A DNA stretch of 64,000 nucleotides from Streptomyces albus subsp. albus (GTDB taxonomy: Bacteria > Actinomycetota > Actinomycetes > Streptomycetales > Streptomycetaceae), in assembly GCF_000719865.1 (NCBI RefSeq), contig NZ_JOID01000001.1:248001-312000 (forward strand), given 5' to 3'. This document shows positions 24,366-33,567 of the stretch, in pieces; the stretch's first letter is position 1; each line of letters opens with the position of its first letter. The notes under the pieces were generated by a model that worked only from the letters and a program-made list of their open reading frames with translations, searched no databases and was not told the origin of the DNA. Made by a program: the position numbers and the translations under genes.

Positions 24366-25226
24366 GTGACCGACATCGAACGCGTCGGAGTGGTGGGCTG
24401 CGGACAGATGGGCGCCGGGATCGCGGAGGTCTGCGCCCGGGCCGGCCTGGACGTCATGGTCGCCGAGACCACCGGCGAAGCCCTGGAGCTGGGCCGCACC
24501 CGGCTCACCACCTCCCTGGACCGGGCCGTCGGCCGCGGCAAGATCACCAAGGAGGAGCGGGACGCCACCCTGGACCGGCTGAGCTTCACCACCGACCTCG
24601 GCGAATTCGCCGACCGCGACCTCGTCATCGAGGCCGTCGTGGAGAACGAACAGGTCAAGACCGAGATCTTCCAGGTACTCGACCAGGTCGTGACCCGGCC
24701 GGACGCGATACTCGCCTCCAACACCTCCTCGATCCCCCTGGTCAAACTGGCCGTCGCCACCTCCCGCCCCGACCAGGTCATCGGCATCCACTTCTTCAAC
24801 CCGGCCCCGGTGCAGCGCCTCGTCGAACTGATCCCCGCGCTGACCACCAGCGACGAGACGATCAAGCGCACCGAGGACGTCGTCACCGCCGTCCTCGGCA
24901 AGCACGCCATCCGCGCCCAGGACCGCTCCGGCTTCGTCGTCAACGCCCTGCTGATCCCGTATCTGCTCTCCGCGATCCGGATGTTCGAGTCGGGCATCGC
25001 CAGCCGCGAGGACATCGACAACGGCATGGAAATGGGCTGCGCCCACCCCATGGGCCCGCTGAAACTGGCCGACCTCATCGGCCTGGACACCGTCGCCTCG
25101 GTCGCCTACTCGATGTACGAGGAGTACAAGGAGCCCCTCTACGCCGCTCCCCCGCTGCTCCAGCGCATGGTCGACGCCGGCCGCCTCGGCCGCAAGACCG
25201 GCTCGGGATTCTACGACTACACGTGA
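24366..25226 (+). CDS. 3-hydroxybutyryl-CoA dehydrogenase
   Basis: A 286-residue NAD(P)-dependent dehydrogenase acting on (S)-3-hydroxyacyl-CoA. A Rossmann domain with GVVGCGQMGAGIAEVCARAG near residue 8, catalytic-region SNTSSIPL and GIHFFNPAPV with the active-site histidine, and the C-terminal helical domain (HPMGPLKLADLIGLDT, GRLGRKTGSGFYDY) are all present at usual length. GTG at 24366 has GAAAGG about 7 nt upstream; an ATG at 24342 would add eight residues. It stands alone, followed by a strong hairpin. In Streptomyces such enzymes serve PHB/butyrate metabolism and ethylmalonyl-CoA supply. Confidence 0.93.
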   Translation: MTDIERVGVVGCGQMGAGIAEVCARAGLDVMVAETTGEALELGRTRLTTSLDRAVGRGKITKEERDATLDRLSFTTDLGEFADRDLVIEAVVENEQVKTEIFQVLDQVVTRPDAILASNTSSIPLVKLAVATSRPDQVIGIHFFNPAPVQRLVELIPALTTSDETIKRTEDVVTAVLGKHAIRAQDRSGFVVNALLIPYLLSAIRMFESGIASREDIDNGMEMGCAHPMGPLKLADLIGLDTVASVAYSMYEEYKEPLYAAPPLLQRMVDAGRLGRKTGSGFYDYT

Positions 25227-25237
25227 GCCCGGACGGC

Positions 25238-25277
25238 CCGCCGCCCCGCTCGCCGGGACGGGCGAACGGGGCGGCGG
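25238..25277 (+). terminator. hairpin after the dehydrogenase gene
   Basis: An inverted repeat with arms 25238-25254 and 25260-25277 is nearly complete and GC-rich, 11 nt beyond the stop codon. Confidence 0.65.
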
Positions 25278-25630
25278 CGGGACGCGGGAACAGGGGGGGA
25301 AGCCCCGCGTCCCGGTAACCGGGGTGGCTCCGGACTCACCTCCGACTCCATCACGGCGCACGGCCCCCGGGGAGCGTGTGCGCGGGCGCGATGAGGGTGC
25401 GCGCTTCACACGGGGTGTGCACCATCCGCACCACGGTGCGCGCCCGGGCACTCCATCACCCCCTGCCCCGGCGGACCCGACCCCGCACTCCAGCCGGCCC
25501 CGGCGATCCGGCCCCACCCCGGCGAACCCGCCGGTCCGGCCCCCGGGCGCCGAGCGGACCCAGCGCCCGCCCCCGGCGCCCGCTCCCCCGCCCACTTCGG
25601 GAACCGGCCGTCACGGGAGCCCGCCCGCGC
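25278..25630. other. intergenic space between convergent genes
   Basis: About 350 bases without a supportable gene. Short GTGCGCGC/GGTGTGCACC-type dyads occur near 25398-25442, and the rest is compositionally simple C/G-rich sequence. Open frames here have no recognisable protein content. Confidence 0.5.
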
Positions 25631-26170
25631 TCACGGCCGCCCACCGCACCGGAGGTGATGAAGCATCAGCAACGCCGCCGCCATGTTCGCCGCCGGCACC
25701 TCGCCGCGCGCCACCAGATCCGGCACCAGCTTCAGCGGCACCCACTCCCGCCGGTCGGACTCGAAGGCGTCCGCCGGCCGGCCGATGTACTCGGCCTCGT
25801 CCGTCCAGTAGATGTGGTGCCGGGCGTCCGTCAGCCCGTTGGACGGTTCCACCGACAGCAGATGCCGGAGCGGGCCGGGCCGCCACCCCGTCTCCTCCTC
25901 CATCTCGCGCGCCGCCGCGAACGCACAGCCCTCACTGTCCTCGACGACACCGGCGGCCAGCTCCCAGCCGTACGTCCCCGTGATGAAGCGGTGCCGCCAC
26001 AGCAGCAGCACCTCGTTCGCCTCATTGACGACCGTGGCGGCGGCGACCGGGCGGAGCCGGATCACGTAATGGTCGAGACGGCGCCCGTCGGGGAGTTCGA
26101 CATCGGCGAGGTTCACCCGGAACCAGCGATTCTCGTACACGGTGCGTTCGCCGGCGTTCTTCCATCGCAC
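25631..26170 (-). CDS. Nudix hydrolase (ADP-ribose pyrophosphatase-like)
   Basis: A 179-residue Nudix hydrolase. The complete Nudix box Gx5Ex7REUxEExGU is present at about 85-107, beginning GVVEDSEG and continuing to REMEEETGW. The N-terminus RTVYENRWFRVNLADVELPDG and the HHIYWTDEAEYIG segment resemble ADP-sugar pyrophosphatases. GTG at 26170 is preceded by GGAAGG at about 10 nt. The NsdA-like regulator gene lies upstream, 59 nt away on the same strand, so they may be cotranscribed. Substrate not determinable. Confidence 0.88.
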   Translation of the reverse strand: MRWKNAGERTVYENRWFRVNLADVELPDGRRLDHYVIRLRPVAAATVVNEANEVLLLWRHRFITGTYGWELAAGVVEDSEGCAFAAAREMEEETGWRPGPLRHLLSVEPSNGLTDARHHIYWTDEAEYIGRPADAFESDRREWVPLKLVPDLVARGEVPAANMAAALLMLHHLRCGGRP

Positions 26171-26229
26171 GAATCCGCCACCTTCCGCCCCCGTCCAGCC
26201 GACACAGCGGACCCCTCGTCCGGGGCCCC

Positions 26230-27570
26230 TCAGAGCGGTACGCGCAGAGTCCGGTCGATCAGTTCGGCGGCCTCGGCGCTCGCGGCACACCTGCTCGCCA
26301 CGAGGTCTTCCCGCACGGCGCGGAGCCGGTCCCGGAGCCGCCGCGACTCCATGCCCCGCACCCGCTCGGTCATCTCCACCACCGTGGCCACGGCCCGGTC
26401 CGCGTCACCCCGGCAGAGCTCGATCCGGGTGAACAGCGCCAGCCGGTGCACCCGCCCCCGGTCGTGCGCCGGGCTGTCCACCGCCGCCACCGCGTGCTCG
26501 TGCGCGGCCGCCAGATCCCCGAGGCTCAGCAGCGCCTCGGCCACCTGCACATTCACCAGCCCCGGCTGCACATAACCGGTCTCCGCCGGCTCCTGCCCGC
26601 GCCGGATGCTCTCCGCCGCCCGCTCCGCCCGCCGGATACAGGCCAGCGCCGACCGCCCGTCGCCCAGCCGCGCGTACGCCTTGGCCTGCATCGCGTACAG
26701 ATCCGCGGCGAGCGCCGGGGTGAGGTGCGGCCCCGCCGCGCGCAGTGCCGTCTCGGCGAAGGCCACCGCCTGCCGGAACTCCCCCGTGTGCAGGGACTGG
26801 TTGACGAGCAGCGCGATCGTATAGGCACCCAGCCCCCGGTCACCGCTGGCCTTGGCCAGCCGCAGCGCCTGGTGGAAGTAGCGCTGCGCCAGCCCGTACG
26901 CGTCCGAGTCGTAGGCGCAGATGCCCGCGACGGCCACCAGCCCGCCGACCGCGCGGTGCAGCAGCCGCCCGGTGGCGTCCGTGTAGCCGCCGCGCAGCAG
27001 CGGCGCCGTCTCGGCGTTGAGGAAGCCCACGATCCGGGACCTCGTCGCCACCCCGCCCGCCCTGCGGTACATCTGCTCGTAATGGGCACGGGCGGTGCGC
27101 AGCATCTCGATGTCCGACAGGCCGACCCGCACCGGCCCGCGGCGCGAGACGTCCGCGTCCTCCGGCGGGTTCTCCCACTCCCAGACGGGCATCACGGCCG
27201 GCGTCCCCGTGACCGCCGGGGCTCCCACCACATGCGGGCGCTGCTGCTCGTCGGACCGCCACAGGGCCGTGGCCCGGTCGACGAAACCGGCGAGCGGCGT
27301 GCCGTGCGGTGCCCGACCCGAGCCGGGCGCGCCGAGCCCGACGTCGTCGAGCGTGAGGGCGCGCCGCACCCGCTCGCCGAGCACCTCGCAGATGATGTCC
27401 GGAACCTGGCCGCGCGGACGCTGGCCCTTCAGCCAGCGGGCGACGGCGGTGTGCTCATAACGCAGGGTCAGGCCCCGGGCCCGCCCGGCCTCGTTGACGT
27501 GCGCGGCCAGCCCGGCGTGCGAGATGCCCGCCTCGTCGAGGACGGCGTCGAGCAGGGTGTTTGGCTCCAT
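26230..27570 (-). CDS. NsdA-like transcriptional regulator (HTH + TPR-like repeats)
   Basis: A 446-residue protein. An N-terminal helix-turn-helix-like domain (LLDAVLDEAGISHAGLAAHVNEAGRARGL, HTAVARWLKGQRPRGQVPDII, VRRALTLDDVGL) has the arrangement seen in Streptomyces NsdA, a negative regulator of differentiation. About 270 residues of TPR-like helical repeats follow (GLAQRYFHQALRLAKASGDRGLGAYTIALLVNQSLHTGEFRQAVAFAETAL). ATG at 27570 is preceded by GGAGGGG at 2 nt, rather close. Upstream on the same strand is a SpoIIE phosphatase gene. Which of several Streptomyces paralogues it matches is not certain. Confidence 0.78.
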   Translation of the reverse strand: MEPNTLLDAVLDEAGISHAGLAAHVNEAGRARGLTLRYEHTAVARWLKGQRPRGQVPDIICEVLGERVRRALTLDDVGLGAPGSGRAPHGTPLAGFVDRATALWRSDEQQRPHVVGAPAVTGTPAVMPVWEWENPPEDADVSRRGPVRVGLSDIEMLRTARAHYEQMYRRAGGVATRSRIVGFLNAETAPLLRGGYTDATGRLLHRAVGGLVAVAGICAYDSDAYGLAQRYFHQALRLAKASGDRGLGAYTIALLVNQSLHTGEFRQAVAFAETALRAAGPHLTPALAADLYAMQAKAYARLGDGRSALACIRRAERAAESIRRGQEPAETGYVQPGLVNVQVAEALLSLGDLAAAHEHAVAAVDSPAHDRGRVHRLALFTRIELCRGDADRAVATVVEMTERVRGMESRRLRDRLRAVREDLVASRCAASAEAAELIDRTLRVPL

Positions 27571-27679
27571 CGCCCCTCCGGTGCGCTCGGGGTGAACACA
27601 GCGTAGTGGAGCGGCCACGGGGCCGGGCGCGAACCGGCCACCCGGCCGAGGCCGGTGGCCGGTCCGGCTGGGCACGGTC

Positions 27680-27704
27680 AACCGGCCGCAGCCGGCGGCC
27701 GGTT
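27680..27704 (-). terminator. hairpin after the SpoIIE phosphatase gene
   Basis: AACCGGCCG (27680-27688) pairs with CGGCCGGTT (27696-27704) around a 7-nt loop, directly downstream of the phosphatase stop at 27718 and before the NsdA-like gene. Confidence 0.5.
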
Positions 27705-27717
27705 CGGTACGGTGTCG

Positions 27718-29172
27718 TCAGCCGGCCGGGGCCGGTGGGGAGACGGTGCCGCCGGTGGTCTCCGGCGCGGTCCGGCCGGCCGGTACCCGCGGCTCGCCGC
27801 TCCGTACCGCGAGCAGCGCCACATCGTCCGCCAGCCGGCCACCGGTGTGCCCCAGGAGCGCCGTCTGCACCCGGTCGACCAGCTCTTCCGGTGTGCCGGC
27901 CGCACCGGTGGCCAGGACGGTCTCCAGAGCGCCGGCCAGCGGGAAGAACTGCCCGGCGGCGTCCCGGGCATCCTCCGTCCCGTCGGTGTGCAGCAGCAGC
28001 AACTCGCCCGGCCGGAGCGAGGGCAGCAGCTGTTCCGGGAGCCGCTCGGGCAAGGGAAAGGCGCCGAGCGGCGGCAGAGGGTCGGCGTCACTCAGCGGCC
28101 GCACGCCGCCGGTGGGGGCCAAAGGCTTGTTATTGGGTCCCATTCCGCCGGCTTCGGGGCACTCACCCGGCTCGGGGTCGCCGCCGGGGCCGGCGCGTCC
28201 CCTGCCGGCCCCGGCCGCCCCGTCCGCCGCACCGGCCCCGGCCGCCGCCTCGTCTCGGCGGCGGTCCCGGACCGGCCCCGCACCTGCGCCGCCGTTCTCC
28301 CCCGCGGCACCGGACCCCTCGCCGTACGCGGCCGTCCGCAGCCGGTACGGCCAGGGATGGCCGCAGTTGAGCACCGACAGCTCCTCGCCCGGGCGCAGCT
28401 CCAGCAGCAGCACGGTGACGAACTCCTCGCCGAATCCGTCCCTTTCGGGCGGCTCGCGGCCATCATCCGCCCCTGGGTGCTCCCCGGGGCCCTCCCGCAG
28501 GTGCCGGCCCAGCGCGCGGTCCAGCCGGCGCAGCACTCCGGCCAGATCCGGCTCGTCGTGGGCAGCCTCGCGGAAACAGCCGAGAACGGCCGCGACGGTG
28601 CCGATCGCGGCCAGGCCGTGGCCGCGGACGTCGCCCATGACGATCCGCACGCCGTACGGGGTCGCCAGCGCCTCATAGAGATCACCGCCGACGGAGGCCC
28701 CGCGGGTCGCGGAGAGATGCCGCACCGCGGTGGTGAAGCCACCGACCGCGGCGGGCAGCGGGCGGAGCAGTACCCGCTGTGCGGCGACGGCGACCGCGCG
28801 GGTGCGCTCCAGTTCCCGGAGCAGCCGCCGGCGCCGGCCCGTCGACAGGCAGGCGGCCACGAGCGCCGTGACGACGGCGCAGGAGACGCCGACGCGGAGC
28901 CCCGTCGCCCCGCCGTCGCCCAGGACGCCGAGCACGAGAAGGACCAGCAGCGCCCCGGCCCCGCTGACGAGGACGCAGCACCGGCGGCCGCTGCCCGCGC
29001 AGGCGAGGGCGGGCGCCGCCACGAGCAGCGGCGTCAAATCCGGCCCGGTCGGCCGCAGCAGTTCCCAGCAGCCGACGGCCAGGACCCACAGGACGGGCAG
29101 GGCTATGAGTGATCCGCGCAGCAGCGCGCGGGAGCGGCTGCCGGGGACGTGCGTGGTCCGGAGACGGTTCAT
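27718..29172 (-). CDS. membrane PP2C/SpoIIE-family phosphatase with a low-complexity insert
   Basis: A 484-residue protein. A basic N-terminus and three hydrophobic helices (about 20-120) are followed by a SpoIIE phosphatase domain: ATRGASVGGDLYEALATPYGVRIVMGDVRGHGLAA with the metal aspartates, VLNCGHPWPYRL, and LLLLHTDGTEDARD, VALLAVR at the end. Between the last two halves is an insert of roughly 90 residues rich in Gly/Ala/Glu/Arg, containing the low-GC codons for GPNNKPLAP at about 28120-28145. ATG at 29172 is the likely start. It probably acts on an anti-sigma-factor antagonist. Confidence 0.82.
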   Translation of the reverse strand: MNRLRTTHVPGSRSRALLRGSLIALPVLWVLAVGCWELLRPTGPDLTPLLVAAPALACAGSGRRCCVLVSGAGALLVLLVLGVLGDGGATGLRVGVSCAVVTALVAACLSTGRRRRLLRELERTRAVAVAAQRVLLRPLPAAVGGFTTAVRHLSATRGASVGGDLYEALATPYGVRIVMGDVRGHGLAAIGTVAAVLGCFREAAHDEPDLAGVLRRLDRALGRHLREGPGEHPGADDGREPPERDGFGEEFVTVLLLELRPGEELSVLNCGHPWPYRLRTAAYGEGSGAAGENGGAGAGPVRDRRRDEAAAGAGAADGAAGAGRGRAGPGGDPEPGECPEAGGMGPNNKPLAPTGGVRPLSDADPLPPLGAFPLPERLPEQLLPSLRPGELLLLHTDGTEDARDAAGQFFPLAGALETVLATGAAGTPEELVDRVQTALLGHTGGRLADDVALLAVRSGEPRVPAGRTAPETTGGTVSPPAPAG

Positions 29173-29716
29173 GCCGGCGAACTTCCCCTCGGTGGTCCGT
29201 CCGCCGGCCCGGCCGGCAGGGTCGCCGGGCGGCGGGATGCGCCGTGACCGGTCTCCTGCGGGCGCCGCCGGGCGGTCTTCCGGCGGCCGGGTTCCAGCTG
29301 GTCTGCGGTGCCCACGGCGAAACGCGTCGAGTCTTTCGACTCGGGGCGGCGATGCGAACCCTGTTGAGCCGACTTCACTCGATCGTGCGAGTTGTTCGTT
29401 TCCCGGACGCGAAGGATAACCGGAAACGTCCAGTCCGGCAGTCCGGCTGCCGAGCGATGCCTGCACACCGTTCTGACCAGGTATTCTCCGGCGGCCCATA
29501 CGATCTCGCCAGCCGCCGGCGCTCGCGGCCGGGCCGACGACGCCGCCGTTTCTGTGCTGGGGCAACGGGTGAACGTCTACGACGAGTTGACGTTCACCGC
29601 ACCGGAGCGCGCGCCTCGGCGCGGGTGCGCGGCCCGGCGCCGGTGCACGCCTCAGCAGGACCGTACGCCCCGGCGGCCCCACCTCGCGGGGCTCGCCGCG
29701 GCCGTCCCCGAACGGA
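29173..29716. other. intergenic region upstream of the SpoIIE gene
   Basis: About 540 bases with no supported gene. The part 29360-29480 is AT-richer than its surroundings and probably carries the phosphatase promoter. A 99-residue frame on the minus strand here has no recognisable features. The perfect dyad at 29568-29598 is listed separately. Confidence 0.5.
29568..29598. promoter_or_regulatory. perfect 10-bp dyad, operator or RNA hairpin
   Basis: GGTGAACGTC (29568-29577) and GACGTTCACC (29589-29598) form a perfect inverted repeat around an 11-nt spacer in intergenic DNA. Its moderate GC and 21-bp centre-to-centre spacing look more like a protein-binding site than a terminator. Confidence 0.5.
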
Positions 29717-29758
29717 CGAGGGGCGCCCCCGAGCGGTGAAGCTCCGGGGCGCCCCTCG
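29717..29758 (-). terminator. pheST operon terminator
   Basis: A perfect 13-bp GC stem (29717-29729 with 29746-29758) and a 16-nt loop begin about 30 nt after the pheT stop codon. Confidence 0.75.
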
Positions 29759-29788
29759 CCGTCGCCGTCGGGCGTACGGGCCGCGCGG

Positions 29789-32317
29789 TCAGGCGCCGCG
29801 CAGCACCGCCCCCGTGCGGTCGGCGGCCGCCGCCACGGCCGCGTCGCGCGCCGCGGAGATCTCCTCGGCGGTCAGCGTGCGGTCCGGAGCCCGGAAGCGC
29901 AGCGTGTACGCGAGGGATGTGCGGTCCTCGCCCAGCTGCTCGCCGGTGAACACGTCGAACAGCCGCAGGGACTCCAGGAGTTCCCCGGCCCCGGCGCGCA
30001 GCGCGGCCGCGACGTCGGCCGCGGCCACCGAGCGGTCCACGACCAGGGCGACGTCCTGCGTGGCGACCGGGAACGTGGAGACCCGGGGCGCCCGGAGGGT
30101 GCCGGCGCCGGCCCGCTCCAGCAGATCGAGGTCGATCTCCATCGCGCAGGTGCGCTCGGGCAGCCCGAGGGCCTTGACGGCCCGGGGGTGCAGCTCACCG
30201 GCGTGCCCGACGACGCGCTCCTCGCCGTCGACGGACGCGAGCAGCGCCGCGCAGCGGCCGGGGTGCCAGGGCGCGTGCCGGTCCTGGCGGACCGTCAGCT
30301 CGACCCCGGCCTCGCGGGCGACCGTGCGGCCGGCCTCGACGGCGTCGGCCCAGTTCGCCGCGGAGCCCTTGCCCCACCAGCCGCCCGGCCGGCGGACGCC
30401 GGAGAGGACGACCGCGGCGCGGCGCGGCTGGTCCGGCAGCGCGGCGAGAAGCCCGGCGAGCTCCTCCTCCGTCGGCCGGCGGTCGACGGGCAGCCGCGGG
30501 GCGGGCTTCTCCGCACCGGTCGGCCGGAAGACCAGCCCGGTCTCGAAGAGCGCCAGGTCGTGCTCGCCGCGCCCGTCGTTGCGCCGCAGCGCGGCCAGCA
30601 GGCCGGGCAGCAGGGTGGTGCGCAGCGCGGGTTCGGTGTCGGCGAGCGGGTTGGCCAGCCGCACCACGGTGCGGCGCGGGTCGTCCGCGTCCAGACCGAG
30701 CTGGTCGAAGACGCTTTCCCCGAGGAACGGGTAGCTGAGCGCCTCGGTGTAGCCGGCGCCGGCGAGGGCGCGGCCCACCCGGCGGTGCAGCCGCTGCCGC
30801 TCGGTCAGGCCCCGGCCGGCGGGCGGCCGCGGCAGGGTGGAGGGCAGGTTCTCGTAGCCCTCCAGCCGGATGACCTCCTCGGCGAGGTCGTTGGGGTCGG
30901 TGAGGTCGGGCCGCCAGCTGGGCGCGGTGACGGTGAGTTCGTCCTGCCCGTAGACGTCGCAGCCGATCTCCTGGAGGCGGCGGACGACGGTCTCACGGCC
31001 GTAGGCGACACCCGCGACACGGTCGGGGTGGTCCGCGGCGATCTTGATGGTGTGCGGACCGGAGGGGGTGACGACCTCGGTGACACCGGCCTCGGCGGAG
31101 CCGCCGGCGAGCAGCACCAGCAGGTCGACGGCGCGCTGGGCGGCGGCCGAGGCGGCCTCGGGGTCGACGCCGCGCTCGAAGCGCTTGGACGCCTCGGAGG
31201 ACAGCTTGTGGCGGCGGGCGGTCCGGGCGACCGTCACGGGGTCGAAGTGGGCGGCCTCGATGACGACGTCGGTGGTGCCGCCGGTGACCGCGCCGGTCTC
31301 CGGGTCGGTCTCCGCGTCGCCGATCTCGGTGTTGGCACCGCCCATGACGCCGGCGAGCCCGATGGGGCCGCGGCGGTCGGTGATGACCAGGTCCTCGGGG
31401 TCGAGGACGCGCTGGACGCCGTCGAGGGTGGTGAGCTTCTCGCCGGGCTCGGCGCGGCGGACGCCGATGGGGCCGTCGAGCCGGGCGCGGTCGTAGGCGT
31501 GCAGCGGCTGGCCGAGTTCGAGCATCACGTAGTTGGTGATGTCCACGGCCAGCGAGATGGGCCGCATCCCGGCCTTCTGCAGCCGCCGCTGGAGCCAGAC
31601 CGGTGAGTGCGCCTCGGGGTCGAGACCGGTGACCGTGCGGGCGGTGAAGCGGTCGCAGGCGCGCGGGTCGGCGACCTCGACGGGGTGGCCGTGCTCGTTG
31701 GGCCCGGGCACGTCGAGCAGCGCCGGGTCGCGCAGCGGGACGCCGTAGGCGGTGGCCGCCTCGCGGGCGATGCCGCGCATCGAGAGGCAGTAGCCGCGGT
31801 CGGGCGTGACGGCGATGTCCAGGACCTCGTCGGCGAGTTCGAGCAGCTCGATCGCGTCGGTGCCCGGCTCGTGGCCCGGCGGGAGGACGATGATGCCCTC
31901 GTGGTCGTCGGACATGCCCAGTTCGGCGGCCGAGCAGATCATGCCCTCGGACGTCTTGCCGTAGGTCTTCCGCGCCGAGATGGCGAAGTCGCCCGGGAGC
32001 ACGGCGCCGGGCAGGACCACGACGACCTTGTCGCCGACGGCGAAGTTCCGCGCTCCGCAGACGATGTTCTGCGGTTCGCCGGTGCCGTTGGCGTCGCCGA
32101 CGTTCACCTGGCAGTAGCGGATGGGCTTCCGGAAGCCGGTGAGCTCCTCGATGGCCAGCACCTCGCCGACCACCAGGGGGCCCTTGAGGCCGGTGCCGAG
32201 CTGTTCGACGGTCTCGACCTCCAGGCCGGCCTCGATGAGCCGGGCCTGGACGTCACGACCGGTCTGTCCGGCGGGGAGGTCGGCATACTCCCGCAGCCAG
32301 CTGAGCGGGACCCGCAT
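29789..32317 (-). CDS. pheT: phenylalanine-tRNA ligase beta subunit
   Basis: An 842-residue PheRS beta chain at normal length. It begins [15 protein letters not shown] and holds the tRNA-binding (EMAP/OB) domain at about 40-150, the B3/B4 editing domain ([28 protein letters not shown]), the B5 domain ([17 protein letters not shown]), the catalytic-like core and the C-terminal ferredoxin-like FDX-ACB domain ([16 protein letters not shown]). Its ATG shares a base with the pheS stop (TGATG), so translation is coupled. The alpha2-beta2 enzyme charges tRNA-Phe in the cytoplasm. Confidence 0.98.
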   Translation of the reverse strand: MRVPLSWLREYADLPAGQTGRDVQARLIEAGLEVETVEQLGTGLKGPLVVGEVLAIEELTGFRKPIRYCQVNVGDANGTGEPQNIVCGARNFAVGDKVVVVLPGAVLPGDFAISARKTYGKTSEGMICSAAELGMSDDHEGIIVLPPGHEPGTDAIELLELADEVLDIAVTPDRGYCLSMRGIAREAATAYGVPLRDPALLDVPGPNEHGHPVEVADPRACDRFTARTVTGLDPEAHSPVWLQRRLQKAGMRPISLAVDITNYVMLELGQPLHAYDRARLDGPIGVRRAEPGEKLTTLDGVQRVLDPEDLVITDRRGPIGLAGVMGGANTEIGDAETDPETGAVTGGTTDVVIEAAHFDPVTVARTARRHKLSSEASKRFERGVDPEAASAAAQRAVDLLVLLAGGSAEAGVTEVVTPSGPHTIKIAADHPDRVAGVAYGRETVVRRLQEIGCDVYGQDELTVTAPSWRPDLTDPNDLAEEVIRLEGYENLPSTLPRPPAGRGLTERQRLHRRVGRALAGAGYTEALSYPFLGESVFDQLGLDADDPRRTVVRLANPLADTEPALRTTLLPGLLAALRRNDGRGEHDLALFETGLVFRPTGAEKPAPRLPVDRRPTEEELAGLLAALPDQPRRAAVVLSGVRRPGGWWGKGSAANWADAVEAGRTVAREAGVELTVRQDRHAPWHPGRCAALLASVDGEERVVGHAGELHPRAVKALGLPERTCAMEIDLDLLERAGAGTLRAPRVSTFPVATQDVALVVDRSVAAADVAAALRAGAGELLESLRLFDVFTGEQLGEDRTSLAYTLRFRAPDRTLTAEEISAARDAAVAAAADRTGAVLRGA

Positions 32318-33441
32318 CAGATCTCCATCCCGAAGGGCCGGGTGAAGCGCACGTCACCCTCGACCATGTCTCGCATGTCCTCGACGTTGTGGCGGAACAT
32401 CAGCATCCGTTCGATGCCGAACCCGAAGGCGAATCCGCTGTACTTCTCCGGGTCGACGCCGCAGGCGGTCAGCACCCGCGGGTTGACCATGCCGCAGCCG
32501 CCCAGCTCGATCCAGCCCTCGCTGCCGCAGGTGCGGCAGGGGCGGTCCGGGTCGCCGACGGACGCGCCGCGGCAGACGTAGCACTCCATGTCCATCTCGG
32601 CGGAGGGCTCGGTGAAGGGGAAGTAGTTCGGCCGCAGCCGGGTCGTCATGCCCTCGCCGAAGAGGGACTGGACCATGTGGTCCAGGGTTCCCTTGAGGTC
32701 CGCCATGGTCAGGCCCTCGTCGACGGCGAGCAGCTCGACCTGGTGGAAGACCGGGGTGTGGGTGGCGTCCAGCTCGTCGGTGCGGTAGACGCGGCCGGGG
32801 CAGATCACGTAGACCGGCGGCTCGCGGTCCAGCATCGAGCGGATCTGCACCGGGGAGGTGTGGGTGCGCAGCACGACGCCGGACTGGTCGTCGTCCGTGG
32901 CGGCGGACTCGACGAAGAAGGTGTCCTGCATGGTGCGGGCCGGGTGGTCCGGGGCGATGTTGAGGGCGTCGAAGTTCAGCCACTCCGACTCGACCTCGGG
33001 GCCCTCGGCGACCTCGTAGCCCATGGCGACGAAGATGTCCTCGATGCGCTCCATGAGCGTGGTCAGCGGGTGCCGGGCGCCGGCCGGCTCGCGGTCGAGG
33101 GGCAGGGTGACGTCCACCGCCTCCTCGACCAGCACGCGCTCGTCGCGCTCGGCCTCCAGCTCCTCCTGGCGGATCCCCAGCGCACGCTTCACCTCGCCGC
33201 GGGCGCCGCCGACGCGCTTGCCGGCGTCGGCCTTGGCGTGCGGCGGCAGGGCGCCGATCTCGCGGTTGGCGAGGGCGAGCGGCGAGCGGTCACCGGCGTG
33301 GGCCACCTTCACCTCGTGCAGGGCCGCGAGATCTCCGGCGGCGGCGATGGCGGCGAGCGCCTCGTCCCGCATCCGGGCGATCTGTTCCGGTTTCAGTGCC
33401 TCGACCTCGACAGGGTCGTACGACTTATTGGGTGCCGACAT
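32317..33441 (-). CDS. pheS: phenylalanine-tRNA ligase alpha subunit
   Basis: A 374-residue class II synthetase alpha chain. Motif 1 region [19 protein letters not shown], motif 2 [19 protein letters not shown] and motif 3 [10 protein letters not shown] are all visible. An insertion containing CYVC...CRTCG-type cysteines, normal in actinobacteria, precedes the end. ATG at 33441 has GGGAAGAG immediately upstream. The 126 nt before it, up to the histidine-kinase stop, carry the operon promoter or leader; I could not identify a leader peptide or T-box. Confidence 0.98.
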   Translation of the reverse strand: MSAPNKSYDPVEVEALKPEQIARMRDEALAAIAAAGDLAALHEVKVAHAGDRSPLALANREIGALPPHAKADAGKRVGGARGEVKRALGIRQEELEAERDERVLVEEAVDVTLPLDREPAGARHPLTTLMERIEDIFVAMGYEVAEGPEVESEWLNFDALNIAPDHPARTMQDTFFVESAATDDDQSGVVLRTHTSPVQIRSMLDREPPVYVICPGRVYRTDELDATHTPVFHQVELLAVDEGLTMADLKGTLDHMVQSLFGEGMTTRLRPNYFPFTEPSAEMDMECYVCRGASVGDPDRPCRTCGSEGWIELGGCGMVNPRVLTACGVDPEKYSGFAFGFGIERMLMFRHNVEDMRDMVEGDVRFTRPFGMEI

Positions 33442-33567
33442 CTCTTCCCGTGTTTCCGATTGGCTGGCTGCGCGGCCCGTGCTCGGTGGCTTGCCGGCTG
33501 CCGGAGCAGCCCTGGGTGCCACCTCCCGAGTCTACGGGGCGCGGGGGGCGGGGAAGCCCGCGGCCGC

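Noticed and set aside
25324..25983. Plus-strand frames over the convergent gap and Nudix gene
   Set aside because: Pro/Arg/Ala-only text with no start context; antisense to the Nudix hydrolase.
29169..29468. 99-codon minus-strand frame upstream of the SpoIIE gene
   Set aside because: Overlaps the SpoIIE start in another frame, lacks an RBS and recognisable features; probably leader DNA.
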